From contig DYEU01000032.1 in the NCBI GenBank assembly GCA_020725555.1, positions 367,656 through 431,655 on the forward strand: a stretch of 64,000 nucleotides of DNA. Reading direction: 5' to 3'. Source of the stretch: Desulfatibacillum sp. Lineage in GTDB: Bacteria > Desulfobacterota > Desulfobacteria > Desulfobacterales > SpSt-501. Shown in pieces: positions 34,272 through 42,525 of this stretch; position 1 is the stretch's first letter, and every line of letters begins with the position of its first letter. The notes under the pieces were generated by a model. It was given only the letters and a program-made list of their open reading frames with translations. It was not told the origin of the DNA and made no database searches. The translations under genes were made by a program, and so were the position numbers.

Positions 34272-35200
34272 GATACCTCGAAGCCCGGGTCACCTTCGAG
34301 CCGTCCGACCCCGAAACGGCGGCCGACCTCGTGGCCGCGGTCTTCTTCGACGTGGGGCTGCAGGGGGTCGTGATCGAGGATCCCACCCTGGAGGGCGAGG
34401 AGGGATGGGCCGAAGAGGCACCCCCGCGGCCCGAGCGCCATGCCGTGGCCGGGTTTCTCCCCGTGGACGAACGCCTCGAGGGCTGCCGGCAAGCGCTCGA
34501 GGAAGCCCTGGACGGCCTCGGCCGCAGGCTGGGGCTCCCCTATCGCCTCGCGTTCCGCGAGGTGGACGAGGAAGACTGGGCCGAGTCCTGGAAGGCCTTC
34601 TTCGCGCCGCTGCGGATCGGCCGCCGCATCGTCGTCAAGCCCTCCTGGCGCGAGGCCGAGACCCGGCCCGGCGACCTCGTGATCGAGCTCGACCCGGGCA
34701 TGGCCTTCGGCACCGGGACCCACCCCACGACGCGGCTGACCCTCGAGTTGCTCGAGCGGCATCTCCGGCCGGGGGCCTCGTTTCTCGACGTCGGCACCGG
34801 CTCGGGCATCCTCCTCATCGCCGCGGCGAAGCTCGGCGCCGGGCGGCTTGCCGGCTGCGACCGCGACGGGATGGCCGTGCGGGTCGCACGCGACAACCTC
34901 GCCCGCAACGGGATCGACCCGCGCCGCGTGGCCCTCCTCCAGGCCGATCTCGCAGGCGGCTTCCGGGGCCGCTTCGATCTGGTCGCGGCCAACATTCTCG
35001 AGCCCGCCGTGATCGCCCTTCTCGACGAGCTCCCGCGGCTTCTCGCCCCCGGCGGCTGCTTGATCGCCTCGGGCATTCTCGCCGGGAGCCGTGATGCGCT
35101 CTCGGAGCGGTTGCGGGAGGCGGGCCTGGAGAAGATCGAGGTCCGGCAGGAGGAGCGCTGGATCGCCCTCTGCGCCTGCCGGCCGGGGATTGTCGCTTGA
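34268..35200 (+). CDS. prmA: Ribosomal protein L11 methyltransferase
   Basis: 310 aa, full-length PrmA. An N-terminal substrate-recognition domain (1-110, EARVTFEPSD... and VDEEDWAESWKAFF) is followed by the SAM domain with PGMAFGTGTHPTTRLTL, FLDVGTGSGILLIAA and the catalytic-loop VAANILEP. It methylates L11 of the large ribosomal subunit. Coupled to the upstream amidase gene. Confidence 0.95.
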   Translation: MRYLEARVTFEPSDPETAADLVAAVFFDVGLQGVVIEDPTLEGEEGWAEEAPPRPERHAVAGFLPVDERLEGCRQALEEALDGLGRRLGLPYRLAFREVDEEDWAESWKAFFAPLRIGRRIVVKPSWREAETRPGDLVIELDPGMAFGTGTHPTTRLTLELLERHLRPGASFLDVGTGSGILLIAAAKLGAGRLAGCDRDGMAVRVARDNLARNGIDPRRVALLQADLAGGFRGRFDLVAANILEPAVIALLDELPRLLAPGGCLIASGILAGSRDALSERLREAGLEKIEVRQEERWIALCACRPGIVA

Positions 35201-35316
35201 CGCCGCAAATTCCTTGCGCTACATAGCAGCTGCCTATTTTTTCGGCGAGTTACAGCCCCGCCGGCGTTCCGCTTCGGGGGGTTCGCATCTCATTTTCCCG
35301 GCAAAGGAGGAAAGCC

Positions 35317-37071
35317 ATGGCTGAGGCCAAAGCCGCACCCGGCGAACCGGAAGTGGTCGTCATCGAAAGCGGCAAGACCACGCTGCGCGACCTCTACAAG
35401 AAAGAAGACTGGATGGCGGTCTGGATGGGCTTTTTCCTGCTCATCGTGGGGCTGCTGATTTACCTCCCCCGGCCGCCGGAAAAAGCGGCCGAAATTCCCA
35501 AGTACAACGCCATCATGAAGGAGGAGGCCGCCAAGGCGCCGTTCAAGACGATCGAGTGGCACAACGCCTCCTCGGCCAAGCGCGGCGTGCGGGCGACCAA
35601 CCAGGATTTCGCCAAGACCATCCAGAATTTCCTCGCTTCGCCGAGCGATTGGAACACCAACCCTTTCGATGCAGTCTACCGCAGCGAGGAAACCGCAAAG
35701 GCGATGGGCGCCCCGCACAAGGAGGCTGCGGAAAAAGCCAAGGCCGCCGCCGAGGCCGCCCTCGCCAAGGCCAAGGAGGCCCAGGCGGCCGCCGCCGCCG
35801 CCGGCTACAAGGACGCTTCTCTCAATGCCGCCGCTGAAAAGGCGATCGATGCCTGGCAGAAGGCCAAGAGCGACGCCTCCAAGGCCGAAAGCAAGTACAA
35901 AGTCAAAGCGTACAACCGCATCCCCTACCTCATCGGCCTGTGCATTTTGCTGGCGATCTTCTTCGGGATCGGCAAGGCCATCATGGGGACCCCCTTCGGC
36001 CAGTTCGTCGTGGGGTTCCCGGCGGTCTTCATCCTCGCCGTCCTGGCCTACATGGCCGAAACCCAGGCGCTGATGAAATACTGGGGCTTCGGCTTCCCGC
36101 TGTGGGCGATCGTCTTCGGCCTGCTCATCAGCAACACGATCGGGACCCCCAAATGGATTCAGCCGGCGGTCTGCACCGAGTATTACATCAAGACGGGGCT
36201 GGTGCTCCTGGGCGCCGAGATTCTTTTCAACAAGATTCTCGCCATCGGCAAGCCCGGCATCTTCATCGCCTGGATCTGCACGCCGGTCACGTTGATTCTC
36301 ACGTACTGGTTCGGCCAGAAAGTGATCAAGATGCCCTCGAAGACGCTCAACATCACCATCTCGGCCGACATGTCGGTCTGCGGGGTATCGGCCGCGATCG
36401 CCACGGCAGCGGCCTGCCGCGCCAAGAAGGAGGAGCTCACGCTGGCGATCGGCCTCTCGATGGTCTTCACCGCCATCTGCATGGTCGGCCAGCCGGCTTT
36501 CGCCAAGCTCGTGAACATGCCCGAAATCCTTGCCGGGGCCTGGATGGGCAGCACGATCGATTCGACCGGTGCCGTGGCCGCCGCAGGGGCCTTCCTCGGG
36601 CAGAAAGCCCTCTACGTCGCCGCCACGATCAAGATGATCCAAAACGTCCTGATCGGCGTGACGGCCTTCGGCGTGGCCGTCTACTGGTGCGCCAAGGTGG
36701 ACTGCACCCCCGGCCAGAGTGTCAGCTGGTGGGAGATCTGGTATCGGTTCCCCAAATTCGTGATCGGCTTCATCGCCGCATCGATCTTCTTCTCGATCCT
36801 GGATCAAAGCATGGGCAAAGACATGAGCGCCGTGATGATCGATCACGGGGTTCTGCGGGGCTTCACCCGCATCGCGCGCGAATGGTTCTTCGCCCTCGCC
36901 TTCACCTGCATCGGCCTGGAGACCAACTTCCGCGAGTTCGGCCCCTATTTCAAGGGCGGCAAACCGATCACCCTCTACGTCTTCGGCCAGTCCTTCCAGC
37001 TCTGCTTTACGCTGCTCATGGGGTACATCATGTTCTACATCGTCTTCCCGGAAGTCACGGCCGCCATCTGA
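35317..37071 (+). CDS. YeiH/UPF0324-family transporter with a large N-terminal insertion
   Basis: 584 aa, against about 340 for ordinary YeiH proteins (putative sulfate/sulfite exporters). Residues 34-50 form an isolated first helix. Residues 51-200 are a soluble extension containing an Ala/Lys-rich probable coiled coil (about 135-195). Residues 203-584 are the usual core with about ten helices and the signature SADMSVCGVSAAIATAAA and GSTIDSTGAVAAAGAF. AAAGGAGG-type ribosome site at 35303-35310. The substrate is not proven; a sulfur oxyanion would fit a sulfite-reducing host. The next genes are closely packed behind it. Confidence 0.85.
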   Translation: MAEAKAAPGEPEVVVIESGKTTLRDLYKKEDWMAVWMGFFLLIVGLLIYLPRPPEKAAEIPKYNAIMKEEAAKAPFKTIEWHNASSAKRGVRATNQDFAKTIQNFLASPSDWNTNPFDAVYRSEETAKAMGAPHKEAAEKAKAAAEAALAKAKEAQAAAAAAGYKDASLNAAAEKAIDAWQKAKSDASKAESKYKVKAYNRIPYLIGLCILLAIFFGIGKAIMGTPFGQFVVGFPAVFILAVLAYMAETQALMKYWGFGFPLWAIVFGLLISNTIGTPKWIQPAVCTEYYIKTGLVLLGAEILFNKILAIGKPGIFIAWICTPVTLILTYWFGQKVIKMPSKTLNITISADMSVCGVSAAIATAAACRAKKEELTLAIGLSMVFTAICMVGQPAFAKLVNMPEILAGAWMGSTIDSTGAVAAAGAFLGQKALYVAATIKMIQNVLIGVTAFGVAVYWCAKVDCTPGQSVSWWEIWYRFPKFVIGFIAASIFFSILDQSMGKDMSAVMIDHGVLRGFTRIAREWFFALAFTCIGLETNFREFGPYFKGGKPITLYVFGQSFQLCFTLLMGYIMFYIVFPEVTAAI

Positions 37072-37077
37072 AACGGC

Positions 37078-37386
37078 ATGCCGGCACGGCTCTCGATCTC
37101 GGGAAAGGCTGCCCGTGGAACCCCGCGGGCAGCCTTTCCTGCCTGGTTCAAGCTCCTGGTCGGTTTCCTCGCCGTCTGGGCCCTCATCTTCGGGGGGGGG
37201 AAGCTCGCCCAGAAGGTCCCGGGGGCGGAGCGCATGGCCCGGGTGATCGAGGAGCGGAGTCTCCGGGCGACCGCCATTTACTACACCGACTTCGAAGAAC
37301 CCGCCGAGGGATCCGAACGCATTCGGGACAGCCTGGACTACACGCCCGGGGGCGGCGGCCGTCCGGGAGCCGATGAGCGGCCATGA
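37078..37386 (+). CDS. Small membrane protein of unknown function, coupled to the YeiH-like transporter
   Basis: 102 aa, ATG 6 nt after the transporter stop. One membrane helix (FKLLVGFLAVWALIFGGGKLA, about 24-44, broken here for length) and an acidic C-terminal half with TAIYYTDFEEP. Its end overlaps the next gene by ATGA (37383-37386), which supports its being translated. The first 20 codons coincide with a strong hairpin, so the true start could be later. Confidence 0.6.
   Translation: MPARLSISGKAARGTPRAAFPAWFKLLVGFLAVWALIFGGGKLAQKVPGAERMARVIEERSLRATAIYYTDFEEPAEGSERIRDSLDYTPGGGGRPGADERP
37102..37139 (+). other. Perfect 14-bp inverted repeat early in the following ORF
   Basis: Arms 37102-37115 and 37126-37139 are exactly complementary, with a 10-nt loop. 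It begins 31 nt after the transporter stop and lies inside the first 21 codons of the next ORF. There is no T-run, so it looks like an attenuating or stabilising hairpin rather than a full terminator. Confidence 0.6.
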
Positions 37387-37961
37387 CGGCCCGTCGGGAC
37401 AGAAAAGAGCTCATTGGCGATTGGGAGCGCGGGCTGGCCAACGCCGTGGGGGCGAAGGTGTTCGAAAAGCCCCAGGCGAGCTTTTGGATGATCTTGCTGC
37501 CGATTCTTTTCCTCTACTTTCTCTACCGCATGCAGAAGTACAAGACCGGCCGCTTGCGATTCGAAGAGGAATTCCTGCGAACGCGCCTGCTCGCCCTGGA
37601 TCTCGCCGAAGCGGCGCTCGCATCCTGCGGAACGCCCGACATCGAGGCTGCGGTGCGCAAGGCGGGGTTGATCGACCGGCTCGAGCGGCCATACGCCGCC
37701 TGGCTCCGGGAGCTGGTCGAGTTCTACATGGACCTCCTGAAGGTCGAGGGCGCGCGCTTCGAAGAGCTTGTCCGCGCGGCGTTCCGCAACCGGACGGAAC
37801 TGCTCCTGCGGCTCAACCGGTTGAACCGCGTCGAACAGGAGTTTTACCGGGCGCTCCGGCCCGCCTTGGCCGAAACCGAGGGGGCGCACGAGATCCTGCG
37901 CGTGATGGAGGAAGAAATCGAGCGGCTGCGCCGGGAGATGGCCGGGCGGGTGTTTGCGTGA
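37383..37961 (+). CDS. Single-pass membrane protein of unknown function
   Basis: 192 aa. A short cytoplasmic N-terminus (MTARRDRKELIGDWERGL), one helix at about 32-48 (SFWMILLPILFLYFLY) and a 140-residue helical, highly charged domain (LRFEEEFLRTRLLALDLAEAAL ... EILRVMEEEIERL). No enzymatic motif seen. Coupled by ATGA to the gene before and by GTGA to the peptidase after. Its helical tail could contact the coiled coil of the transporter; this is inference. Confidence 0.65.
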   Translation: MTARRDRKELIGDWERGLANAVGAKVFEKPQASFWMILLPILFLYFLYRMQKYKTGRLRFEEEFLRTRLLALDLAEAALASCGTPDIEAAVRKAGLIDRLERPYAAWLRELVEFYMDLLKVEGARFEELVRAAFRNRTELLLRLNRLNRVEQEFYRALRPALAETEGAHEILRVMEEEIERLRREMAGRVFA

Positions 37962-38752
37962 GGAGCGCGGCCGCGAAACCCCGGCGGGCGAAGGGGCGCG
38001 GCATGGAAGGCCTTGCCCGGGTGCTGCTCTCCCTGCTTTTCTTGAAAACGCTGCTCACGATCCCGGCGCTCCGGGCTTTCGCCTCCGAGGCGGAGACGCC
38101 GGCCAAGCGCTGGGAGGAGTTCGAGCGCGCCGTGCGCGACGAGCGCCTCCCCCTGGAGGAGGCCCGCCGGCAAATCGAGGCCTTCCGCGCGCTCCTCCCC
38201 GCCGCCTACCCCCTGCGCGAGTTCGACGGCACCCTCGTTTTCCCCCTGAAGGGCTACGGCCTGCGCCACGTGGGCGGAAAGCGCGGGGAGGGCTACCGGC
38301 CCAGCCGCTACGAGTTCGTCGGGCCGCGCCGCCGGGTCGGGCACCCCGCCCAGGACATTTTCGTCTACGACGGCAACCAGGACGGGCTGGACGACCGAAC
38401 CGGGGAGCCGGTCGCGGTCCTGGCCTTCGCCGAGGGGGTTGTCGTCTCCGCCTTCGCCGCATGGGCCCCCGGGCTTTCGGTCAACGGCAACGGCCTGCGC
38501 GGCGGAAATTACCTCTGGATCTACCATCCCGCCCTGAGACTTTTTTCCTACTCCGCGCACCTCGATCGGCTGCACGTGACGACCGGAGAGCGCGTCGCCG
38601 GAGGCCAAGCCGTCGCCACTCTGGGCCGCAGCGGGACGAACGCCTACGCCGAGCGCTCGCCGACCCACCTCCATTTCATGCTCCTTCGCTTGGAGGACAT
38701 GCGCCCGGTGAACCCGTATCCTCTCCTTCAGGCCGCCCGCGAAATCCGCTGA
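37958..38752 (+). CDS. M23-family (LytM-like) peptidase, exported
   Basis: 264 aa from the GTG in the GTGA overlap; an alternative ATG at 38003 would give 249 aa. A signal-like hydrophobic segment (LLSLLFLKTLLTIPALRAFA) follows a basic N-terminus. The peptidase domain shows zinc-site motifs GHPAQDIF (H and D) and SPTHLHFML (HxH), with the GRSGTNAYAERSPTH loop typical of M23. It should cleave peptidoglycan cross-links in the periplasm. Last gene of the transporter cluster. Confidence 0.85.
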   Translation: MRSAAAKPRRAKGRGMEGLARVLLSLLFLKTLLTIPALRAFASEAETPAKRWEEFERAVRDERLPLEEARRQIEAFRALLPAAYPLREFDGTLVFPLKGYGLRHVGGKRGEGYRPSRYEFVGPRRRVGHPAQDIFVYDGNQDGLDDRTGEPVAVLAFAEGVVVSAFAAWAPGLSVNGNGLRGGNYLWIYHPALRLFSYSAHLDRLHVTTGERVAGGQAVATLGRSGTNAYAERSPTHLHFMLLRLEDMRPVNPYPLLQAAREIR

Positions 38753-38854
38753 GTTCCGTAGCGAACATCTCTGCCAACCCCTCACGGCACCAGATTAACC
38801 AAATCACTTTTATAACAGCATCTTAGCACCAAAACCCCGTTTGCGTCTTTTTTC

Positions 38855-38890
38855 TTGACAAAAAGGCTAAAGTGGTATTTGGTATACCAC
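38855..38890 (+). promoter_or_regulatory. Promoter and GntR-type operator in front of the GntR regulator
   Basis: A consensus -35 (TTGACA, 38855-38860) is followed 15-17 nt later by an AT-rich -10 zone (TATTTG at 38876). Directly over it lies the palindrome TGGTATACCA (38880-38889), extended as GTGGTAT (38872-38878) and ATACCAC (38884-38890). This fits the TGGT-n-ACCA pattern of FadR-subfamily operators. The palindrome ends at the nucleotide before the regulator's ATG, so the regulator probably represses itself and the genes behind it. Confidence 0.65.
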
Positions 38891-39601
38891 ATGATCAGGC
38901 ATAGGCGCCCCTCCCCTCCCCTTTGCCTTCTCCCCCTGAAGCAACCTTCCAGACTGGCGGACCTGGCCTACCAATCGCTCAAAGAGACCATTCTCAGCAT
39001 GGACTACAACGCCGAGGAGCGTCTTGATGAGCGAAAGTTGGCCCAAAGCCTGAACATCAGCCGTACCCCCCTGCGGGACGCCATCAACCGTCTAGTCTCG
39101 GAAGGATTCCTCCGGGTCGAACCGCGCAAGGGCATTTTCATCAACCGCAAGAGCAGGAAAGAAATCATCGAAATCCTCTACGTGCGGGCGGCGCTCGAAG
39201 GGGCTGCGGCCAAGATGGCGGCCCAAAAAGTCTCCGACGAAGACATCGCCCGCATGAGGGACCTTTTCGCCGGGTTCAACGATGAGAACATCGTCTCCAA
39301 GGTCGAGGAGTTTGCCCGCGCCAATGTCGCCTTCCACGAATACGTGCTGCAGCTCAGCGGCAACCGGAAGCTTCAGGAGTTCGCGGCCAACATCTATGAC
39401 CACATGCGCATGGTGCGCCTGGCCACCATCAAGATGGACAACCGGGCCTACAACGCGCTCCGCGAACACCTCGAGATCATCGCGGCGTTCGAAAAGAGGG
39501 ATGGGGAGCTCGCGCGGACCCTGATGCAGCGGCACATCGAAGGGCTTGCGGTCTATGTGGAAACCCATCGGGGGCTGTTTCCCTTCGGACCCATCCGGTG
39601 A
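38891..39601 (+). CDS. GntR family transcriptional regulator (FadR/FCD subfamily)
   Basis: 236 aa. The N-terminal winged helix (about 20-85) shows LADLAYQSLKETIL, LDERKLAQSLNISRTPLRDAINRL and GFLRVEPRKGIFI. The C-terminal FCD domain (about 95-225) shows the metal/ligand histidine region FHEYVLQLSGNRKL and HIEGL. The ATG at 38891 has no ribosome site: the operator sits immediately upstream and the following 45 nt are pyrimidine-rich, so initiation may be leaderless. Transcribed toward the 2-oxoacid/CoA-transferase/transporter genes, which it likely controls in response to a carboxylic acid. Confidence 0.88.
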   Translation: MIRHRRPSPPLCLLPLKQPSRLADLAYQSLKETILSMDYNAEERLDERKLAQSLNISRTPLRDAINRLVSEGFLRVEPRKGIFINRKSRKEIIEILYVRAALEGAAAKMAAQKVSDEDIARMRDLFAGFNDENIVSKVEEFARANVAFHEYVLQLSGNRKLQEFAANIYDHMRMVRLATIKMDNRAYNALREHLEIIAAFEKRDGELARTLMQRHIEGLAVYVETHRGLFPFGPIR

Positions 39602-39606
39602 AGGCG

Positions 39607-39693
39607 ATGGCGAGGAAACTCCCCGAAACAACCCGAGGAGACCGGATCGAGATGGACCTCTGGAATCCTGTGGACAAAGGAGAAAGGGCATGA
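39607..39693 (+). CDS. Possible 28-aa ORF bridging gntR and the flavoprotein gene
   Basis: ATG 5 nt after the gntR stop with AAGG just upstream; the stop overlaps the next start as ATGA (39690-39693). The product MARKLPETTRGDRIEMDLWN... has no recognisable domain. It may only serve to couple translation through the gap, or be chance. Confidence 0.3.
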   Translation: MARKLPETTRGDRIEMDLWNPVDKGERA

Positions 39694-41348
39694 GTTCGCA
39701 ACGGGTATCGCGAAAGGATTTCATCGTCCCGCGCTGCACCAACGCCTGCCCGGCCGGGATCGATGTTCCCCGTTACATCCGTGCGGTGCGGGACGGACGC
39801 TTCGACGAGGCCGTGGCCGTGATCCGCGAAAAGATCCCTTTCCCGGTGGTGTGCGCCGACGCCTGCTTCGCCCCCTGCGAAGACGCCTGCGCTTACCGGC
39901 AGTTCGGCGAGCCGATCGCCATCCGGGCCCTGAAACGCGCCGCCGTGGACAAAGGCGGCGATGCCTGGCGCAAACGCAAGAAGACCCCCAAACCCACCGG
40001 AAAGCAGGTGGCCGTCATCGGTGCCGGGCCGGCGGGGCTGACCGCCGCCTATTACCTGCAGAGCCTCGGCCACCAGGTGAAGGTCTTCGACGCCTTCCCC
40101 AAGCCCGGCGGCATGATGCGCTACGGGGTTCCGCGCTACCGGCTGCCCGAGGACCGCCTCGAGCGCGACCTCAAGCCCATTTTCGAGATGGGCGTCCAGT
40201 TTCAGGGCGACACCGTCGTCGGCCAAGACGTGACCGTCGACGCTCTGAGGAAGAAACACGATGCCGTGTTCATCGCCTGCGGCGCCGCCTCCAGCACCCG
40301 GATTCCGCTCGAGGGCGCCGACAAGGAAGGGTTCCTGTGGGGCTGGGATTTCCTCACCCAGGTGGCCAGGGGCGAGGCGCCAAAAATCGGCAACGACGTG
40401 GTCGTGATCGGCGGCGGCAACGTGGCCGTCGACGTCGCCCTCACGGCGAAGCGCCTGGGGGCGAAGTCGGTCCGCATCGTCTGCCTCGAGGCGCGCGACG
40501 AAATGCTCGCGCATCCCTGGGAGATCGCCCTCGCCGAAGAGGAGGGGATCGTCATCCAGAACGCCTGGGCGCCCAAGCGGGTCCTGGGCGAGCGCAAGGT
40601 CGAGGGGCTCGGCCTGAAACGCTGCGTTTCGACCCTGGATGACGCCTGCAACTTCAACCCCGTCTACGACGAGGAAATCACCGACCGCATCACCGCTGAC
40701 ACGATCATCGCCGCCATCGGGCAGACGCCGCGGCTCGATTTCCTCAAGCCCCTTGCCGGCGTCAAGGCCGAACGCAACCGGCTCGCCGTCGAGGAGGCAA
40801 CCCTCGCCACGGGCGAGCCGGGGGTCTTCGCCGGCGGCGATGCGGTGACCGGGCCGCTCTCCATCATCGGCGCGATCGCGCAGGGCCGCAGGGCCGCGCA
40901 GGCGATCGATCGTTTTCTCGGTGGCTCCGGGGACATCACCGAACATCTCGCCGAGCCGGAAGACGAGGTGATCCTCCGCGACCGGCTTCCCGTCACGCGG
41001 CGGCAGGAAATGGCCCACCTCAAGGTCTGGGAGCGTGCCGGAAACTTCCACCAGGTCGAGAAGGGCTTGAGCGACGACCAGGTCTGGCTCGAGGCCTCCC
41101 GCTGCCTGGAGTGCGATGCGCGCAACTTCGAGGTGATCGTCAACACCGCGAGCTGCAAGGAGTGCAGCTACTGCGCCGAGGTCTGCCAGATGGAGGTCTT
41201 CGGCCCCGCATCCGGCTTCAACGCCCGGGGCTACCGCCCCATGGAAGTGAAGTCGAGCCGGTGGTGCGTGGGATGCCTGAAATGTTTCTTTTCCTGCCCC
41301 GACTTCGCCATCGATGTGCGGGAAAAGTCCGCCGAGGGGAGGTCCTGA
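39690..41348 (+). CDS. GltD-like FAD/NAD(P) oxidoreductase fused to a 2x[4Fe-4S] ferredoxin domain
   Basis: 552 aa. N-terminal Fe-S domain with CTNACPAG and CADACFAPCEDAC (about 15-65). Then a two-dinucleotide flavoprotein: FAD site VAVIGAGPAGLTAAYYLQ (about 107) and NAD(P) site VVVIGGGNVAVDVAL (about 237), and the FAD-ribityl block GVFAGGDAVTGPLSIIGAIAQGR. The C-terminal 90 residues hold CKECSYCAEVC and CVGCLKCFFSCP. AGGAG at 39678-39682. Two nt ahead of the alpha subunit gene, it should pass electrons from the 2-oxoacid oxidoreductase to NAD(P), like the FAD subunit of phenylglyoxylate dehydrogenase. Confidence 0.88.
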   Translation: MSSQRVSRKDFIVPRCTNACPAGIDVPRYIRAVRDGRFDEAVAVIREKIPFPVVCADACFAPCEDACAYRQFGEPIAIRALKRAAVDKGGDAWRKRKKTPKPTGKQVAVIGAGPAGLTAAYYLQSLGHQVKVFDAFPKPGGMMRYGVPRYRLPEDRLERDLKPIFEMGVQFQGDTVVGQDVTVDALRKKHDAVFIACGAASSTRIPLEGADKEGFLWGWDFLTQVARGEAPKIGNDVVVIGGGNVAVDVALTAKRLGAKSVRIVCLEARDEMLAHPWEIALAEEEGIVIQNAWAPKRVLGERKVEGLGLKRCVSTLDDACNFNPVYDEEITDRITADTIIAAIGQTPRLDFLKPLAGVKAERNRLAVEEATLATGEPGVFAGGDAVTGPLSIIGAIAQGRRAAQAIDRFLGGSGDITEHLAEPEDEVILRDRLPVTRRQEMAHLKVWERAGNFHQVEKGLSDDQVWLEASRCLECDARNFEVIVNTASCKECSYCAEVCQMEVFGPASGFNARGYRPMEVKSSRWCVGCLKCFFSCPDFAIDVREKSAEGRS

Positions 41349-41349
41349 T

Positions 41350-42525
41350 ATGAAACGCTTTCTGGAAACGGGCAATTTCGCCATCACCGAGGGTGCCATC
41401 CTGGCCGGGTGCCGTTTTTTCTGCGGCTACCCCATCACCCCCGCCACGGAGCTGGCCGAAGCCATGAGCCTGCGGTTGCCCCAGGTCGGGGGCGTTTACC
41501 TGCAGGCCGAGGACGAGTGCGCGGCCATGCATCTGTGCATCGGGGCCTCGCTGGGCGGCATGAAATCGATGACGGCCACCTCCGGGCCCGGCTTTATCCT
41601 CTATGCCGACCCCTACGGCTGGGCCCTGGGCTGCGAGACGCCGATGGTGGTCTTGAACTCGGGCCGCGTCGGCCCGGTGTCCGGGATCACCGGGGCGCCG
41701 GGACAGGGCGAGTTCTACCTCACCCGCTACCCCACCCAGGGCGGCAACTTCGAGACGGTCGTTCTCGCCCCCAACTCGGCCCAGGAAAGCATGAAGGTCG
41801 TGGTCGACGCCTTCTATCTCTCCGAGCGCCTGCGAATGCCGATCACCGTGCTCGCCGACCAGCTGATCACCGACGGCATGGAGGACATCTCCGTTCCGGA
41901 GACCGAGGAAGAGATGAAGGAGATGGGCTTCCGCGTTTGGCCGCGGAGCTACCACCGCGGCCCGGATTTCTATCCGGCGACCGACGCCCTGGACATCCCG
42001 CCGGTGCAGATGGGCCACAACACGGGGGCGCTCTGCTCGGACTGGACCCCCACCGAGGAAGGCTACGACATCGAGGAGGTCGAAGCCCACCACAAGCACG
42101 CCTACCGCCTGATCTACAAGGTCCGCAACAACCGCCACCTGTTCAGCGACATGCACGAGAAGCGGCATATGGGCGACGACCCGGATCTCGTGGTGGTCTC
42201 CTTCGGCACCCCCTCCCGCGTCGTCAACACCGCGGTCGACCGCGCCCGCGCCGAAGGCCTCAAGGTCGGCGCCCTGAGGCTGATCAACCTCTGGCCTTTC
42301 CCCGACGAGCTCTTCCGGCGGCGCACGACCTACCTCGTGGTCGAACTCAACTGGGACGGGCAGCTGGTCCGGGAAGTCCAGCGGGCGGCCGCCGAGGGGT
42401 CCAAGGTCCACTTCCTGGGCGTCTGCGGGGACCTGCCGACCATCCCCGACCTGATGGAGACCTTTACCAAACTGCTCAAGAACCAGCCCCTTTCCCGCAA
42501 GGGCTGGGAGTTGGAGGCATGGTGA
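41350..42525 (+). CDS. 2-oxoacid:acceptor oxidoreductase, alpha subunit (KorA/PorA-like)
   Basis: 391 aa. The N-terminal domain has the family motif GYPITPATELAEAM and SMTATSGPGFILYAD; the C-terminal domain has LVVVSFGTPSRVV and GALRLINLWPFP. It catalyses CoA-dependent oxidative decarboxylation of a 2-oxoacid together with the beta subunit (TPP) and gamma subunit. Start 1 nt after the preceding stop codon. Substrate not determinable: 2-oxoglutarate, a branched or an aromatic oxoacid are all open. Confidence 0.88.
   Translation: MKRFLETGNFAITEGAILAGCRFFCGYPITPATELAEAMSLRLPQVGGVYLQAEDECAAMHLCIGASLGGMKSMTATSGPGFILYADPYGWALGCETPMVVLNSGRVGPVSGITGAPGQGEFYLTRYPTQGGNFETVVLAPNSAQESMKVVVDAFYLSERLRMPITVLADQLITDGMEDISVPETEEEMKEMGFRVWPRSYHRGPDFYPATDALDIPPVQMGHNTGALCSDWTPTEEGYDIEEVEAHHKHAYRLIYKVRNNRHLFSDMHEKRHMGDDPDLVVVSFGTPSRVVNTAVDRARAEGLKVGALRLINLWPFPDELFRRRTTYLVVELNWDGQLVREVQRAAAEGSKVHFLGVCGDLPTIPDLMETFTKLLKNQPLSRKGWELEAW

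Noticed and set aside
37373..37957. Extending the M23 peptidase upstream through the previous gene
   Set aside because: The upstream part is an out-of-frame reading of the 192-aa gene. The GTG at 37958 or ATG at 38003 gives a normal export signal and peptidase.
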